Assembly (NCBI RefSeq): GCF_002813135.1
Contig: NZ_PHTY01000001.1
Location: forward strand, 2,165,501 to 2,229,500
Direction: 5' to 3'
Length of the DNA: 64,000 nucleotides
Source: Ulvibacter sp. MAR_2010_11
GTDB lineage: Bacteria > Bacteroidota > Bacteroidia > Flavobacteriales > Flavobacteriaceae
Made by a program: the position numbers and the translations under genes
Notes under the pieces: generated by a model
The model's input: only the letters and a program-made list of their open reading frames with translations
Told to the model about the DNA's origin: nothing
Database searches by the model: none
Part shown: one piece after another, positions 52,165 through 61,138 of the stretch
How positions within the stretch are numbered: the first letter of the stretch is position 1
Layout of the letters: each line of letters begins with the position of its first letter

Positions 52165-52548
52165 GTATTGAGATGTTAGTATTTAGATTCTTTAAGTGAT
52201 TTCTGAAATCCATAATTCATTTTTTGAATTTCAATTACCTTTTCCAATATTGGCTTTAGTTTTTCTTCTGAAATTAATTGTAATTCAATTACTAACAGTA
52301 ACTGTGTTTGTAATTCGTAAGCTGAACCATTGGCGATACTTAGAAATTGAATAAATTCTTTTTGCGAATTTCTCCCGGACCCTTCAGCAATATTTGAAGG
52401 AATTGAGATAGCGCATCTTTTTATCTGACTAGTCAATCCGTATTTTTCTTCAATAGGTAATGTATCGGCTATTTGATAAATACTCTTAGCCAATTCTATT
52501 GATTTAACCCAAATTTTTAAATCTTCTACTTTATGCATTCTCAATACT
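52165..52548. repeat. 10-bp inverted repeats flanking the four-helix-bundle gene
   Basis: AGTATTGAGA at 52165-52174 and its reverse complement TCTCAATACT at 52539-52548 flank the gene exactly: the left copy ends 1 bp before the stop codon and the right copy begins directly after the start codon. The left flank repeats TATTGAG twice, matching the AATACTC heptamer of the array at 9475. This arrangement looks like the boundary of an inserted cassette. Confidence 0.75.
52176..52538 (-). CDS. Four-helix bundle protein (23S rRNA intervening-sequence protein type)
   Basis: From ATG 52538 this 120-residue protein has the family signature MHKVEDLKIWVKSIELAKSIY at the start, GLTSQIKRCAISIPSNIAEGSGRNSQKEF in the middle (in parts) and YELQTQLLLVIELQLI near the end. 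This family (TIGR02436-like) was first found inside 23S rRNA intervening sequences and is related to the Avd protein of diversity-generating retroelements. It forms basic pentameric bundles that may bind nucleic acid. Here it is set between fatty-acid oxidation genes, unrelated by function, and bounded by 10-bp inverted repeats, so it is probably an inserted accessory gene. Confidence 0.92.
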   Translation of the reverse strand: MHKVEDLKIWVKSIELAKSIYQIADTLPIEEKYGLTSQIKRCAISIPSNIAEGSGRNSQKEFIQFLSIANGSAYELQTQLLLVIELQLISEEKLKPILEKVIEIQKMNYGFQKSLKESKY

Positions 52549-52578
52549 AGTATCTAATAACTCATTTCTCTTAGCACC

Positions 52579-54987
52579 TTAGTTGCGAAGTGGCTTTCCT
52601 TTTTGAATCATATGTTGTAAGCGTTCCAGGGTCTTGCGTTCTCCTGCCAGACTTAAGAAAGCTTCTCGTTCCAGATCGAGTAGGTACTGTTCTGAAACCA
52701 GAGTGGGTTCAGAAAGATCTCCACCTGCCATAACATAGGCCAATTTGTTGGCAATTTTTTGATCGTGCTCACTTATATAGTGACTATCTTCCATTGCATC
52801 TGTTCCTACCAAAAACAAGCCCAAAGCCTGTTTTCCAAGCACTTTTATATCTTTTCGCCTTACCGGCTTGGTATACCCCTGATCTGCCATCATTCTCGCT
52901 ACTGCTTTGGCTTCAGCAATTTGTCGGTCTCTGTTGACTATCACAATATCTTTTCCGCTTTTGAGGAAATCATAATCAAATGCTTCATAAGCTGACGTAG
53001 ATACTTTCGCCATTGCAACGGTTAAAAATCGTTCTCTTAGACGGTTTAATTCAACGTCATCCTTGGCAAAACTGTCTGATGCACGCAATGCCATTTCTTT
53101 GGAACCACCACCGCCCGGAATCACGCCTACACCAAATTCAACCAACCCGATATAACTTTCGGCTGCAGCCACAACGCGGTCTGCGTGTAGGGTCATTTCA
53201 CATCCTCCGCCTAAAGTCATTCCATGGGGAGCAACAACGGTAGGGATGGAAGAGTAGCGCAGTCGCATACAGCTGTCCTGAAAATATTTCACCGCCGCGT
53301 TCAATTCGTCGTATTCCTGCTCGACCGCCATCATAAAGATCATTCCAATATTGGCACCTACCGAGAAGTTGGCACCCTGATTTCCGATTACTAGTCCGTC
53401 GAAATCTTTTTCGGCTATATCAATAGCTTTATTAAGCCCTGCAAGGACATCTCCGCCAATGCTGTTCATCTTGCTTTGGAATTCACAATTTAAAATTCCA
53501 TCGCCGAGATCTTCCACAACAACTCCACTGTTTTTAAAGACTTCGGAAGATTTCCTGATATTGTCCAAAATGATAAACGCATCCTGTCCGGGCACTTTTA
53601 GGTGTTTTTTCTTCGGAATGTCGTAATAATATGTCGCGCCTTCTTTTACTGTATAAAACGATTCGATTCCCGCTTCGAGCATTTCATTCACCCATGGAGC
53701 GGGTTCTTTCCCCAAATCTTTTATAAGCTGAATTCCTTTTTGCACTCCAACGGCGTCCCAAATCTCAAAGGGGCCATTTTCCCAGCCGAAACCGGCCTTC
53801 ATGGCGTCATCAATCTTGTACAATTCGTCCGAAATTTCAGGAATACGTTTAGACACGTAGGCAAACATACTTCCGAAGCTTTTACGGTAGAATTCTGCTG
53901 CTTTGTCCTTTCCGCCAACCAATACAGGAAAGCGATCTACAACCTTGTCGATACTTTTGGTAAGTTCCAGAGTAGGGAAGGAGGCTTTTTTACCGCTGCG
54001 ATATTCCAAAGTATTCAAATCCAATCCTAAAATCTCACTACTTCCGTCGTCATTTTTCACTTTTTTATAAAAACCCTGTCCTGTTTTGCTTCCCAACCAT
54101 TTATTATCCATCATGGTAGCAATAAATTGCGGGAGTTTAAACACTTCGTGTTCTTCGTCGTTAGGGCAGTTTTCATAAATTCCGTTGGCAACATGCACCA
54201 GCGTGTCTAATCCAACCACATCTACGGTACGGAAAGTGGCCGATTTAGGACGACCAATAACGGGACCGGTAAGTTTGTCCACTTCTTCGATGGTTAGACC
54301 CATCTCCTGAACCAGGTGAAACAAACTTTGAATTCCGAAAATACCAATACGGTTTCCAATAAAGGCGGGAGTATCTTTTGCAATTACTGAAGTTTTCCCC
54401 AAAAATTTTTCGCCGTATCCGTTTAAGAAATCCAAAACTTCGGAAGAAGTTTCAGGTCCCGGAATGATTTCAAACAATTTTAAATAACGAGGTGGGTTAA
54501 AGAAATGTGTTCCGCAGAAATGCTTCTGAAAATCCTCACTTCTACCTTCACTCATAAAATGTATAGGAATTCCTGAAGTATTTGAAGTAATCAATGTTCC
54601 GGGAGTTCTATGCTTTTCAAGGTTTTCAAAAACCTGTTGTTTTATGTCTAATCGTTCTACAACCACTTCAATAATCCAGTCGGCAGTTGCAACCTTTGCG
54701 ATGTCATCTTCCAGATTTCCTGTTGTGATTCTGTTTGCAAAACTACTGTGGTATAAGGGTGCGGGTTTCGATTTGATAGAAGCTGTCAAAGCTTCGTTCA
54801 CCAATCTATTGCGAACAACTTTATCTTCTAAGGTGAGGCCTGCGGCTTTTTCCTTGTCGTTCAATTCACGAGGAACAATATCTAATAGTAGTACTTCAAC
54901 TCCAATATTTGCAAAATGACAAGCGATTCCGCTTCCCATGATTCCGGAGCCGATTACAGCAACTTTATTAATTCTTCTTTTTGACAT
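52579..54987 (-). CDS. 3-hydroxyacyl-CoA dehydrogenase/enoyl-CoA hydratase fusion (FadB-like)
   Basis: The 802-residue protein starts with a 3-hydroxyacyl-CoA dehydrogenase NAD-binding domain (KVAVIGSGIMGSGIACHFA, residues 7-25), then the C-terminal HCDH domains (FIGNRIGIF, GRPKSATFRTVDVVGLD), and ends with a crotonase-type half (SVGANIGM, GMTLGGGCEMTLHAD and EFGVGVIPGGGG). The order is dehydrogenase then hydratase, the reverse of E. coli FadB. It should hydrate enoyl-CoA and oxidise 3-hydroxyacyl-CoA with NAD. It is directly downstream of the MarR gene (1 bp gap). Confidence 0.95.
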   Translation of the reverse strand: MSKRRINKVAVIGSGIMGSGIACHFANIGVEVLLLDIVPRELNDKEKAAGLTLEDKVVRNRLVNEALTASIKSKPAPLYHSSFANRITTGNLEDDIAKVATADWIIEVVVERLDIKQQVFENLEKHRTPGTLITSNTSGIPIHFMSEGRSEDFQKHFCGTHFFNPPRYLKLFEIIPGPETSSEVLDFLNGYGEKFLGKTSVIAKDTPAFIGNRIGIFGIQSLFHLVQEMGLTIEEVDKLTGPVIGRPKSATFRTVDVVGLDTLVHVANGIYENCPNDEEHEVFKLPQFIATMMDNKWLGSKTGQGFYKKVKNDDGSSEILGLDLNTLEYRSGKKASFPTLELTKSIDKVVDRFPVLVGGKDKAAEFYRKSFGSMFAYVSKRIPEISDELYKIDDAMKAGFGWENGPFEIWDAVGVQKGIQLIKDLGKEPAPWVNEMLEAGIESFYTVKEGATYYYDIPKKKHLKVPGQDAFIILDNIRKSSEVFKNSGVVVEDLGDGILNCEFQSKMNSIGGDVLAGLNKAIDIAEKDFDGLVIGNQGANFSVGANIGMIFMMAVEQEYDELNAAVKYFQDSCMRLRYSSIPTVVAPHGMTLGGGCEMTLHADRVVAAAESYIGLVEFGVGVIPGGGGSKEMALRASDSFAKDDVELNRLRERFLTVAMAKVSTSAYEAFDYDFLKSGKDIVIVNRDRQIAEAKAVARMMADQGYTKPVRRKDIKVLGKQALGLFLVGTDAMEDSHYISEHDQKIANKLAYVMAGGDLSEPTLVSEQYLLDLEREAFLSLAGERKTLERLQHMIQKGKPLRN

Positions 54988-54988
54988 G

Positions 54989-55438
54989 CTATGAAATTTT
55001 TTCGGTATTGTATATTTTTTTACTGTTGATGAGCTCCAAAATGGTGTGGGCTACATTTTTAAAAGTTTGCAGCTCTTCAGGGCTTACTTCTTCTTTTACG
55101 GCCTCATCGAACTGCAGCACCACATTTTTCGAAAATTCCCGCATCTCTTTCCCAAATTCGGTTAGGTGAATAATTACTCCTCGACCATCCAACGGATTGG
55201 GTTTACGCTCAATCAATCCTTTCTCTTCCATCGTTTTTAGGGTACGTGATAAGCTTGTGGCTTCCATTCCCATCTTAGGTCCCAGGGCTGTAGAAGAGGT
55301 ACCTTCTTCCGGGTCGATGCTAATCAGGGCGAAACCGGTAGCCATGGTGCTCCCTTTTTTTCCGGCCTCTTCGTTATACATTTTTTGAACGGCCATCCAG
55401 GTGGCTCGTAATACATAATCGATGGTTTTTTCCTTCAT
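54989..55438 (-). CDS. MarR family transcriptional regulator
   Basis: From ATG 55438 (MKEKTIDYVLRATW) the protein has 149 residues. The winged helix-turn-helix is LGPKMGMEATSLSRTLKTMEEKGLIERKPNP (in parts), followed by the wing GRGVIIHLTEFG. MarR proteins bind palindromes as dimers and are often released by small aromatic or acyl ligands. It abuts the FadB-like gene and so probably controls the fatty-acid oxidation operon, and itself. A 12-bp palindrome just upstream is a candidate operator. A start at 55459 would add seven residues and is rejected. Confidence 0.95.
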   Translation of the reverse strand: MKEKTIDYVLRATWMAVQKMYNEEAGKKGSTMATGFALISIDPEEGTSSTALGPKMGMEATSLSRTLKTMEEKGLIERKPNPLDGRGVIIHLTEFGKEMREFSKNVVLQFDEAVKEEVSPEELQTFKNVAHTILELINSKKIYNTEKIS

Positions 55439-55457
55439 ATTGAAATATTGGAAATCC

Positions 55458-55488
55458 AAAGATACAAAATTATATTATGCACGCATAG
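55458..55488 (-). promoter_or_regulatory. Candidate MarR promoter and operator
   Basis: Minus-strand TATCTTTG at 55458-55465 fits TAnnTTTG exactly, 20 bp before the MarR start. Upstream of it lies TATGCACGCATA at 55477-55488, a palindrome of two TATGC half-sites, placed where a repressor would block the -33 region. Confidence 0.6.
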
Positions 55489-55510
55489 TAAATATGTAAA
55501 ATATTAGTAT

Positions 55511-55540
55511 AAAAAAAGAGCCAATTGGTGAGGCTCTTTT
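55511..55540 (-). terminator. Intrinsic terminator between acyl-CoA ligase and MarR genes
   Basis: AAAAGAGCC and GGCTCTTTT (55514-55522 and 55532-55540) form a 9-bp stem with T tracts on the minus strand. It lies upstream of the acyl-CoA ligase stop in transcription order only if read from MarR; its placement fits the end of upstream-derived or ligase-flanking transcripts, and it can work both ways. Confidence 0.75.
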
Positions 55541-55567
55541 CATTCTAAAATATAGGTTTATTTAATC

Positions 55568-57370
55568 TCAAGAATCTCTTTCATAGATTTTATTGTAAAG
55601 ATCTATGTATTTCTCTTTAATTACTTTCCGTTTCATTTTCATGGTAGGAGTGAGGTGACCGCTTTCAATTCCCCATACATCGGGCGTGAGTTCAAATTTT
55701 TTAATTTTTTCCCATTTACCGAAGCGTTCGTTATGGATGTCTATTTCTTTCTGAATTCGAGAAATTAGTACTTCATTGTTTACCAGTTCTTTCGGGTCGT
55801 CCGGAAGGCCTTTGTTTTTACGCTTATTCCATTCGGCTATAAATTCCCAATTAGGCTGAATTAAAGCTGCCGGCATTTTCTCGCCCTCACCAACTACCAT
55901 AATCTGATCTATAAAGCGAGATTGCTTCATTGCATTTTCAAGTAATTGAGGCGCAACATATTTCCCGCCACTGGTTTTAAACATTTCCTTTTTACGATCG
56001 GTAATTTTAAGGAAGCCGTCCGCATCAATTTCACCTATATCTCCTGTATGAAAATACCCGTTTTTTAAAACTTCAGCAGTTTTATCGGGATCTTTATAAT
56101 AACCCATCATAACCTGCGGTCCTTTTACCAGAATTTCCCCATCTTCGGCAATTTTAATTTCAGTATTTTCAATTGCCTTACCAACGGTTCCAATTCGGAA
56201 ACCACCGTTTCGCATATCGTTAACACTTACTACAGGTGATGTTTCCGTAAGTCCGTAGCCTTCCATCACAGGAATATCTGCGGCGTTAAAGACACGTGCC
56301 AATCTGGGTTGTAAAGCTGCACTTCCTGAAGCAATCGCCTGCAAGTTTCCTCCCAAAGCCTCCTGCCATTTGCTAAAAATTAATTTTCTGGCAATCTTCA
56401 ATTTTGTCTCGTACCACCAACCATTTTGGCCGTAGGGTTCATATTTTAGCCCTAAATCGATAGCCCAGAAGAATAATTTCTTTTTAATTCCGGTTAAATC
56501 TGCTCCCTTTGCATAAATCTTATCATACACTTTTTCCAGCAGTCTCGGTACTGCGGTCATCACCTCCGGTTTTATTTCCTTTAAATTATCACTAATTGTT
56601 TCAAGACTTTCAGCAAAGTGGATACTCACTCCACAATATTGATACATATAAAGCAACATGCGCTCATAAATATGGCAAACAGGCAAGAAGCTTAGCGATT
56701 TAGTTTTTCCCATTTCTATGGGCAATCTTTTGGCACTTGCCGTAGCGTTACTCGCTATATTTCTATGAGTCAACATAACTCCTTTTGGTTGTCCTGTTGT
56801 TCCGGAAGTATAAATAAGTGTAGCGAGATCGGTCTCTTTTACAGCCTCTTTTCTACTAACTACTTCGTTTTGATTGCTTTCATCCTTACCTAATTCCAAC
56901 ACCTCACCCCAATTAGGACAATTATTAAGATTATTGAAAGAATAAATGCCTTTTAAGGAAGGTACATTATCTTTTATTTTTGCAATTTTGGTATACACTT
57001 CTTCACAAGAAACAAAGCAATACATAGATTCACTGTGGTTGAGCACATATTCGTAATCCTCCTCACTGATGGTGGGATAAATGGGTACATCCTGTGCTCC
57101 GGTTTGTAAAATCCCAATATCACATATATTCCACTCGGTGCGATTGGTCATAGAGATGATGGCCACCTTGTCGTTGGGTTTTACGCCTAAGCGAATTAAA
57201 CCGCGACTTAGAGCGTTCGCTTTATTTATATATTCCTGCGTTGAGGTTGCAATCCATTCTCCGTTTACCTTGCTCACAAGTGATTTTTCGAGAGGGTATT
57301 TTTCCAGTTGGTAATAGGGGAAGTCGAAGAGTCTTTTTGGTTCGGTCATAATTGGTATTGTTGTAGCCAT
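55568..57370 (-). CDS. fadD: Long-chain fatty acid-CoA ligase
   Basis: The 600-residue enzyme has the AMP-binding P-loop YTSGTTGQPKGVM at residues 187-199, GYGLTETSPVV for acyl-AMP binding and YFHTGDIGEIDADGFLKITDRKKEMFKTSGGKYVAP (in parts) near residue 445-480. It activates fatty acids to acyl-CoA through an acyl-adenylate, feeding the beta-oxidation enzymes encoded beside it. ATG 57370 gives MATTIPIMTEPK; ATG 57349 (MTEPKRLFDF) is an equally plausible start. It is transcribed in the same direction as the MarR-FadB unit but separated by terminators on both sides. Confidence 0.95.
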   Translation of the reverse strand: MATTIPIMTEPKRLFDFPYYQLEKYPLEKSLVSKVNGEWIATSTQEYINKANALSRGLIRLGVKPNDKVAIISMTNRTEWNICDIGILQTGAQDVPIYPTISEEDYEYVLNHSESMYCFVSCEEVYTKIAKIKDNVPSLKGIYSFNNLNNCPNWGEVLELGKDESNQNEVVSRKEAVKETDLATLIYTSGTTGQPKGVMLTHRNIASNATASAKRLPIEMGKTKSLSFLPVCHIYERMLLYMYQYCGVSIHFAESLETISDNLKEIKPEVMTAVPRLLEKVYDKIYAKGADLTGIKKKLFFWAIDLGLKYEPYGQNGWWYETKLKIARKLIFSKWQEALGGNLQAIASGSAALQPRLARVFNAADIPVMEGYGLTETSPVVSVNDMRNGGFRIGTVGKAIENTEIKIAEDGEILVKGPQVMMGYYKDPDKTAEVLKNGYFHTGDIGEIDADGFLKITDRKKEMFKTSGGKYVAPQLLENAMKQSRFIDQIMVVGEGEKMPAALIQPNWEFIAEWNKRKNKGLPDDPKELVNNEVLISRIQKEIDIHNERFGKWEKIKKFELTPDVWGIESGHLTPTMKMKRKVIKEKYIDLYNKIYERDS

Positions 57371-57406
57371 GCAAATTATGAAAAATTATCCAGTTTTATA
57401 TTGAAA

Positions 57407-57434
57407 TAAAAAAAGCCACGAATTATCGTGGCTT
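57407..57434 (-). terminator. Terminator between the acyl-CoA ligase start and the M14 peptidase gene
   Basis: AAGCCACGA at 57413-57421 pairs with TCGTGGCTT at 57426-57434 over the loop ATTA, with a T run on the minus strand. The M14 gene ends 27 bp upstream in the minus-strand direction, so this hairpin ends its transcript. Confidence 0.87.
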
Positions 57435-57460
57435 CCTAAATTTATAAAATGAAATTCTTG

Positions 57461-59854
57461 TTATAGTTTCACAACTTTAAATGTTTTTGAAGCATTTTCG
57501 GAAGTAATTTGTATCATATAAACGCCTGATGCGTAATTGCTGTAATCGAACGATTGCGGGCCCGAATTATTTTCGGTTTTGGTGACCAACTGACCTTGCA
57601 ACGTATACATTGAAATTGAATAATTGGTAAGTTGTGTATTAATATGTAAAACATCTTCAATGGGATTCGGGAATAATTCAAAATGATTTTCAGTCGTTTC
57701 CGGAGCGCCTAAAGTGCCATCGCTTGCAATATTAATTTTCAGGTCGTCAAAATAGAATCCATCTCTTTGATCGCCGTTGTCCGAACGAAACTGAAAGCGA
57801 ACCAGAATAGTCTCGCCTAAATAATCACTCAAGTTTATCTCTTCCAAAACCCAATCGCTTTGTGAACCGTCGTACAAAGGTTCTCCCGTAGGTTGTGAGT
57901 TGTTGTTACTTCCTGCATTGGTGTATTTTCCACATTGCGGGATCCATGTGCTTCCTCCGTTAATGGATACTTCAAATTGCACGTAGTCGTAATTGGGTTC
58001 AAGATCCCACTTGGCATAGAAGGAGGCACTTGCTCCTAATGCATTTGTTAAGTCGACCGAATTACTCAGTGTAATAGTTTTGTTTGAATTAGGTGGATAC
58101 AGTGCACCCGGCGAATCCGTGATTGAACTGGAAGGAGAAACAAATGTATTTGTAGTAATTCCCCAGCCAACATTTACAAAATTATCACTTACACTGTTTC
58201 CGGGATCGTTGAATACAGGAAGCAAACTTCCCGCAAGCTTATTTATTGTGATTTTGGAGTCGTAGCTTCCGTTATTTACAATCAATTCGTAAATAATAGC
58301 ATCGCCCTCAACCGTTCCGTTTGCAAGCGTGTAAGGAATGAAACCGCTGTCTGTATCGAGTACGTCCATTCCGGTAAAGGTTACTGCATTTCCCACTGTA
58401 GAAATATTTGCAGAAATTGGATTCATACTTACCGTAAAGTTTCCGGTTCCTGAAACACCTAATCGCTTGATGTCGAAATCGGCTTCAGCATTCACTAAGC
58501 TCCCAACAAATAATGGAGCTGTGTCCTTAATAGCGGCATAGTTGTTTACCATTTTAGCCGAGGTAAGGTTTAAATACATCATTCCTTGGGAAATGGGAAC
58601 TATCTGATTGGAAGGAGGCCAAAAACTCGGACCAATTTCCGGCGTCATCGAATATATTTTATCGTGTGTTCCTACGGTACCATACATAAAATCGTCACTA
58701 ACCCCTGCTGCCGGGTACAATTCGGATGAAATGATATTGTCGAAGCCGTTTTGTGACACCAGTTCTTCAGATATTCCTTCAAATAAAGCATTTTCCGGAG
58801 TGGGAGCATTATCGGTATAACCATACGGATACAATAACAAATCGCCCGAAGTATGGTTGTTAATAGCCATCACAAAATCGTGTTGTTCTACAAACCACTT
58901 AATCGCTTGTGTTTCAATTTCGGAAAAGGGAGCCGGACCGTGATAGACTTGGCTCTCCGTATCACTTGAAGTGCCTTCGCCTCCCCAGGTTCCATTTCCG
59001 GGATCACCATTGATATAGTAATCGTAATTTCTGTTTAAATCGGTTCCGTAGGTGTTCTTTCTATTTTTTCGCCAAAAACCACCTCCGTTAGGGTCGGTTT
59101 TTTGATTGTACAAATAACCATCGGGATTTAAAACGGGAACAAAAAATAGTTCGGTGTTGTCCACAATACTTTGAATTTCAGGATCGGTGGCGTAATTTTC
59201 TAACAAATACCACATATAGAAAACCAATTGAGAAAGCCCTGCAGGCTCCCGGGCATGGTGTAAAGCAGTATATAGAATTTGCGGTTCTCCTTCTGAAGCG
59301 TTAGGGTTGTCACTAATCTTGACCCATTTAATACCGTTGCCACCAATTGGCGGCGTAGTTGAATTGTCCGGTGTTCCTTCGGTAAGGAATGTACTTATAT
59401 TGTCTTTTTGGGTGATAAGATTGGGAAATAGCGCTGCCATTTCATCCAATTCGTCTAAAAGTTCTTGATAGGTAAGATAACCACCCATGGAACCCAATTG
59501 AAAATTGGCCGGAGTTTGATATTCAGTCGCGCCACTTCCGTCGCAAGTAAGATTTCTTTGAGGAGGATTGTTCAGTTGATTTTGCTGAAGGAAATACGCC
59601 TTAGAATCTTCTATTAAAATTTCGACCGAAAAACCTGCCTGACGAGCGAGATTGATTTCAGAAACAGAAAAGTCGGAAATTATAAAATGTCCTTTTTTAT
59701 GAACACCATGTTCCAGAGGGATACCGAGGGCATTCAATCTCGTAAGATCATTGGTGGAATTGTAATTTATTTGAGCGCGTTGGTGTTTTTCCTGAATATT
59801 CTGGGAAAAACTTACGGCAGAAATGAGCAGCAGTAGGAGGGCTAATTTTTTCAT
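57461..59854 (-). CDS. Secreted M14 zinc carboxypeptidase with T9SS sorting tail
   Basis: From ATG 59854 the product has 797 residues with signal peptide LALLLLLISAVSFSQ. The M14 catalytic domain has HARE (zinc HxxE) in TALHHAREPAG, the substrate-binding RKNRKNTYGTDLNRNYD, the third zinc His in INNHTSGDLLLYPYG and the catalytic Glu in MTPEIGPSFWP. Beta-sandwich domains follow, including an immunomodulatory-protease-like fold around YDYVQFEVSING, and the C-terminus is a T9SS domain (FELFPNPIEDVLHI to KTFKVVKL). It should remove C-terminal residues from peptides outside the cell and is exported by the T9SS. A terminator follows directly. Confidence 0.95.
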   Translation of the reverse strand: MKKLALLLLLISAVSFSQNIQEKHQRAQINYNSTNDLTRLNALGIPLEHGVHKKGHFIISDFSVSEINLARQAGFSVEILIEDSKAYFLQQNQLNNPPQRNLTCDGSGATEYQTPANFQLGSMGGYLTYQELLDELDEMAALFPNLITQKDNISTFLTEGTPDNSTTPPIGGNGIKWVKISDNPNASEGEPQILYTALHHAREPAGLSQLVFYMWYLLENYATDPEIQSIVDNTELFFVPVLNPDGYLYNQKTDPNGGGFWRKNRKNTYGTDLNRNYDYYINGDPGNGTWGGEGTSSDTESQVYHGPAPFSEIETQAIKWFVEQHDFVMAINNHTSGDLLLYPYGYTDNAPTPENALFEGISEELVSQNGFDNIISSELYPAAGVSDDFMYGTVGTHDKIYSMTPEIGPSFWPPSNQIVPISQGMMYLNLTSAKMVNNYAAIKDTAPLFVGSLVNAEADFDIKRLGVSGTGNFTVSMNPISANISTVGNAVTFTGMDVLDTDSGFIPYTLANGTVEGDAIIYELIVNNGSYDSKITINKLAGSLLPVFNDPGNSVSDNFVNVGWGITTNTFVSPSSSITDSPGALYPPNSNKTITLSNSVDLTNALGASASFYAKWDLEPNYDYVQFEVSINGGSTWIPQCGKYTNAGSNNNSQPTGEPLYDGSQSDWVLEEINLSDYLGETILVRFQFRSDNGDQRDGFYFDDLKINIASDGTLGAPETTENHFELFPNPIEDVLHINTQLTNYSISMYTLQGQLVTKTENNSGPQSFDYSNYASGVYMIQITSENASKTFKVVKL

Positions 59855-59960
59855 TAATTGCAGATACTTGATATGATTTGGGGGGTACAATATAGTGAAA
59901 ACTAATAAAGTGCAGCAAAATTTGACAAATCTTAGTTATCAACCATTTTTAGGCTACTTG

Positions 59961-61115
59961 CTAACGCGCCAGATTTTGATCTATTGAGCTTATCATGAAA
60001 TAGAAATAGTCACCTCCGGCCGCATTTACTAATTTCGAATAGTAAAGCGCAATCATTTTATCATTTTTTTCCCAAACATAGGTTGTCATCGTATTCGAAA
60101 TATAACCAGCGGTAGGCGTTTCGGTTATTTTTTCGGTAGGCTCAAACCCCAGTTTGGCAATTAAATCACTTTTTATCTCGTTCACCTTAGCCAAAGCGCT
60201 TTCATCGGTATAGACGATTCTGTCGAAAACGCCAAAGATTGTTGCATAATATCCAATTGTTCTGTTGTTTTTTATGTAGAATCCAATTAAATCTCCCTGA
60301 TATACATTATCCTTTCTCGCAATGGAATAATCGAAGGTCTCATCCGTTTCATTTTTAGTTTTATATACTCTCTTAAATGCCGGGTAGGTTTTCTTTACTT
60401 CGTCTTCGGTGAGTCCTAAGCGGTACTCTTTAAAATACATAAAATCCATAAAATTCTCAACATTGCCCGGATTTGAAGCAACAACTTCTGCCTTTACCTT
60501 TTTTGGCTTTCCTTCTATTATTTGGATCCAATTGGGATATTTTTCCTGATAGGCAGCTAGTGTAAGTTGGTCCCAATCTTTTCGTTCCTGCGACAATACT
60601 TCTTCAGTAATTTTTCCTGATGCTTTTTGTAATAGCCCGTATAAGGCAGTGATGTTGGACACTGCACTTATATTATTTTCAACCGATTTATAAAACTCAA
60701 TATATTTAAGGTGTAAAAAATCTACAATTTCTCCATTTTCAAACACCTTTGTTTTTATGAGGTCATCCGGAAAATAAAGATGTATATATAATAAGTCCGG
60801 AGTTAAATTCCCATACACAATGTGATTTGCCTTGGTGATATCGATCTTTTCAGTTAGAAATAACAGCTCTTTACCGTTGTTGGTTTTATATACGGCGTGC
60901 GTTGCCAATAAGTTGTGGATATACAGGTGGAAGTTATCCTCAGGAAAACCAAGACTGTATATTTTGTCGTTTTCAACAAACCCGAAATTATTAGCAGATT
61001 GTTGCATCAGGCTGATATTGGACGTAATAGAATCCAACTTTTCGTAATCCACAGCTTGTGAGAAAGCTGTAAATACAGAAATGAAATATATTGAGAAGGG
61101 TAGGAGTTGTTTCAT
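59961..61115 (-). CDS. Exported hypothetical protein
   Basis: This 384-residue protein has a signal peptide (LLPFSIYFISVFTAFSQ) and no domain that I recognise. It is mixed alpha-beta, with a segment of repeated aromatic and polar residues (YFKEYRLGLTEDEVKKTYPAFKRVYKT) and a late beta-rich part (IYYSKLVNAAGGDYFYF-like). No zinc, nucleotide or lipid motif was seen. It starts a minus-strand run of small exported genes that continues to the window end, with gaps of about 23-50 bp. Secreted or periplasmic localisation is the only safe inference. Confidence 0.75.
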   Translation of the reverse strand: MKQLLPFSIYFISVFTAFSQAVDYEKLDSITSNISLMQQSANNFGFVENDKIYSLGFPEDNFHLYIHNLLATHAVYKTNNGKELLFLTEKIDITKANHIVYGNLTPDLLYIHLYFPDDLIKTKVFENGEIVDFLHLKYIEFYKSVENNISAVSNITALYGLLQKASGKITEEVLSQERKDWDQLTLAAYQEKYPNWIQIIEGKPKKVKAEVVASNPGNVENFMDFMYFKEYRLGLTEDEVKKTYPAFKRVYKTKNETDETFDYSIARKDNVYQGDLIGFYIKNNRTIGYYATIFGVFDRIVYTDESALAKVNEIKSDLIAKLGFEPTEKITETPTAGYISNTMTTYVWEKNDKMIALYYSKLVNAAGGDYFYFMISSIDQNLAR

Positions 61116-61138
61116 ATTTTAAATACTATTGGTTTTGA

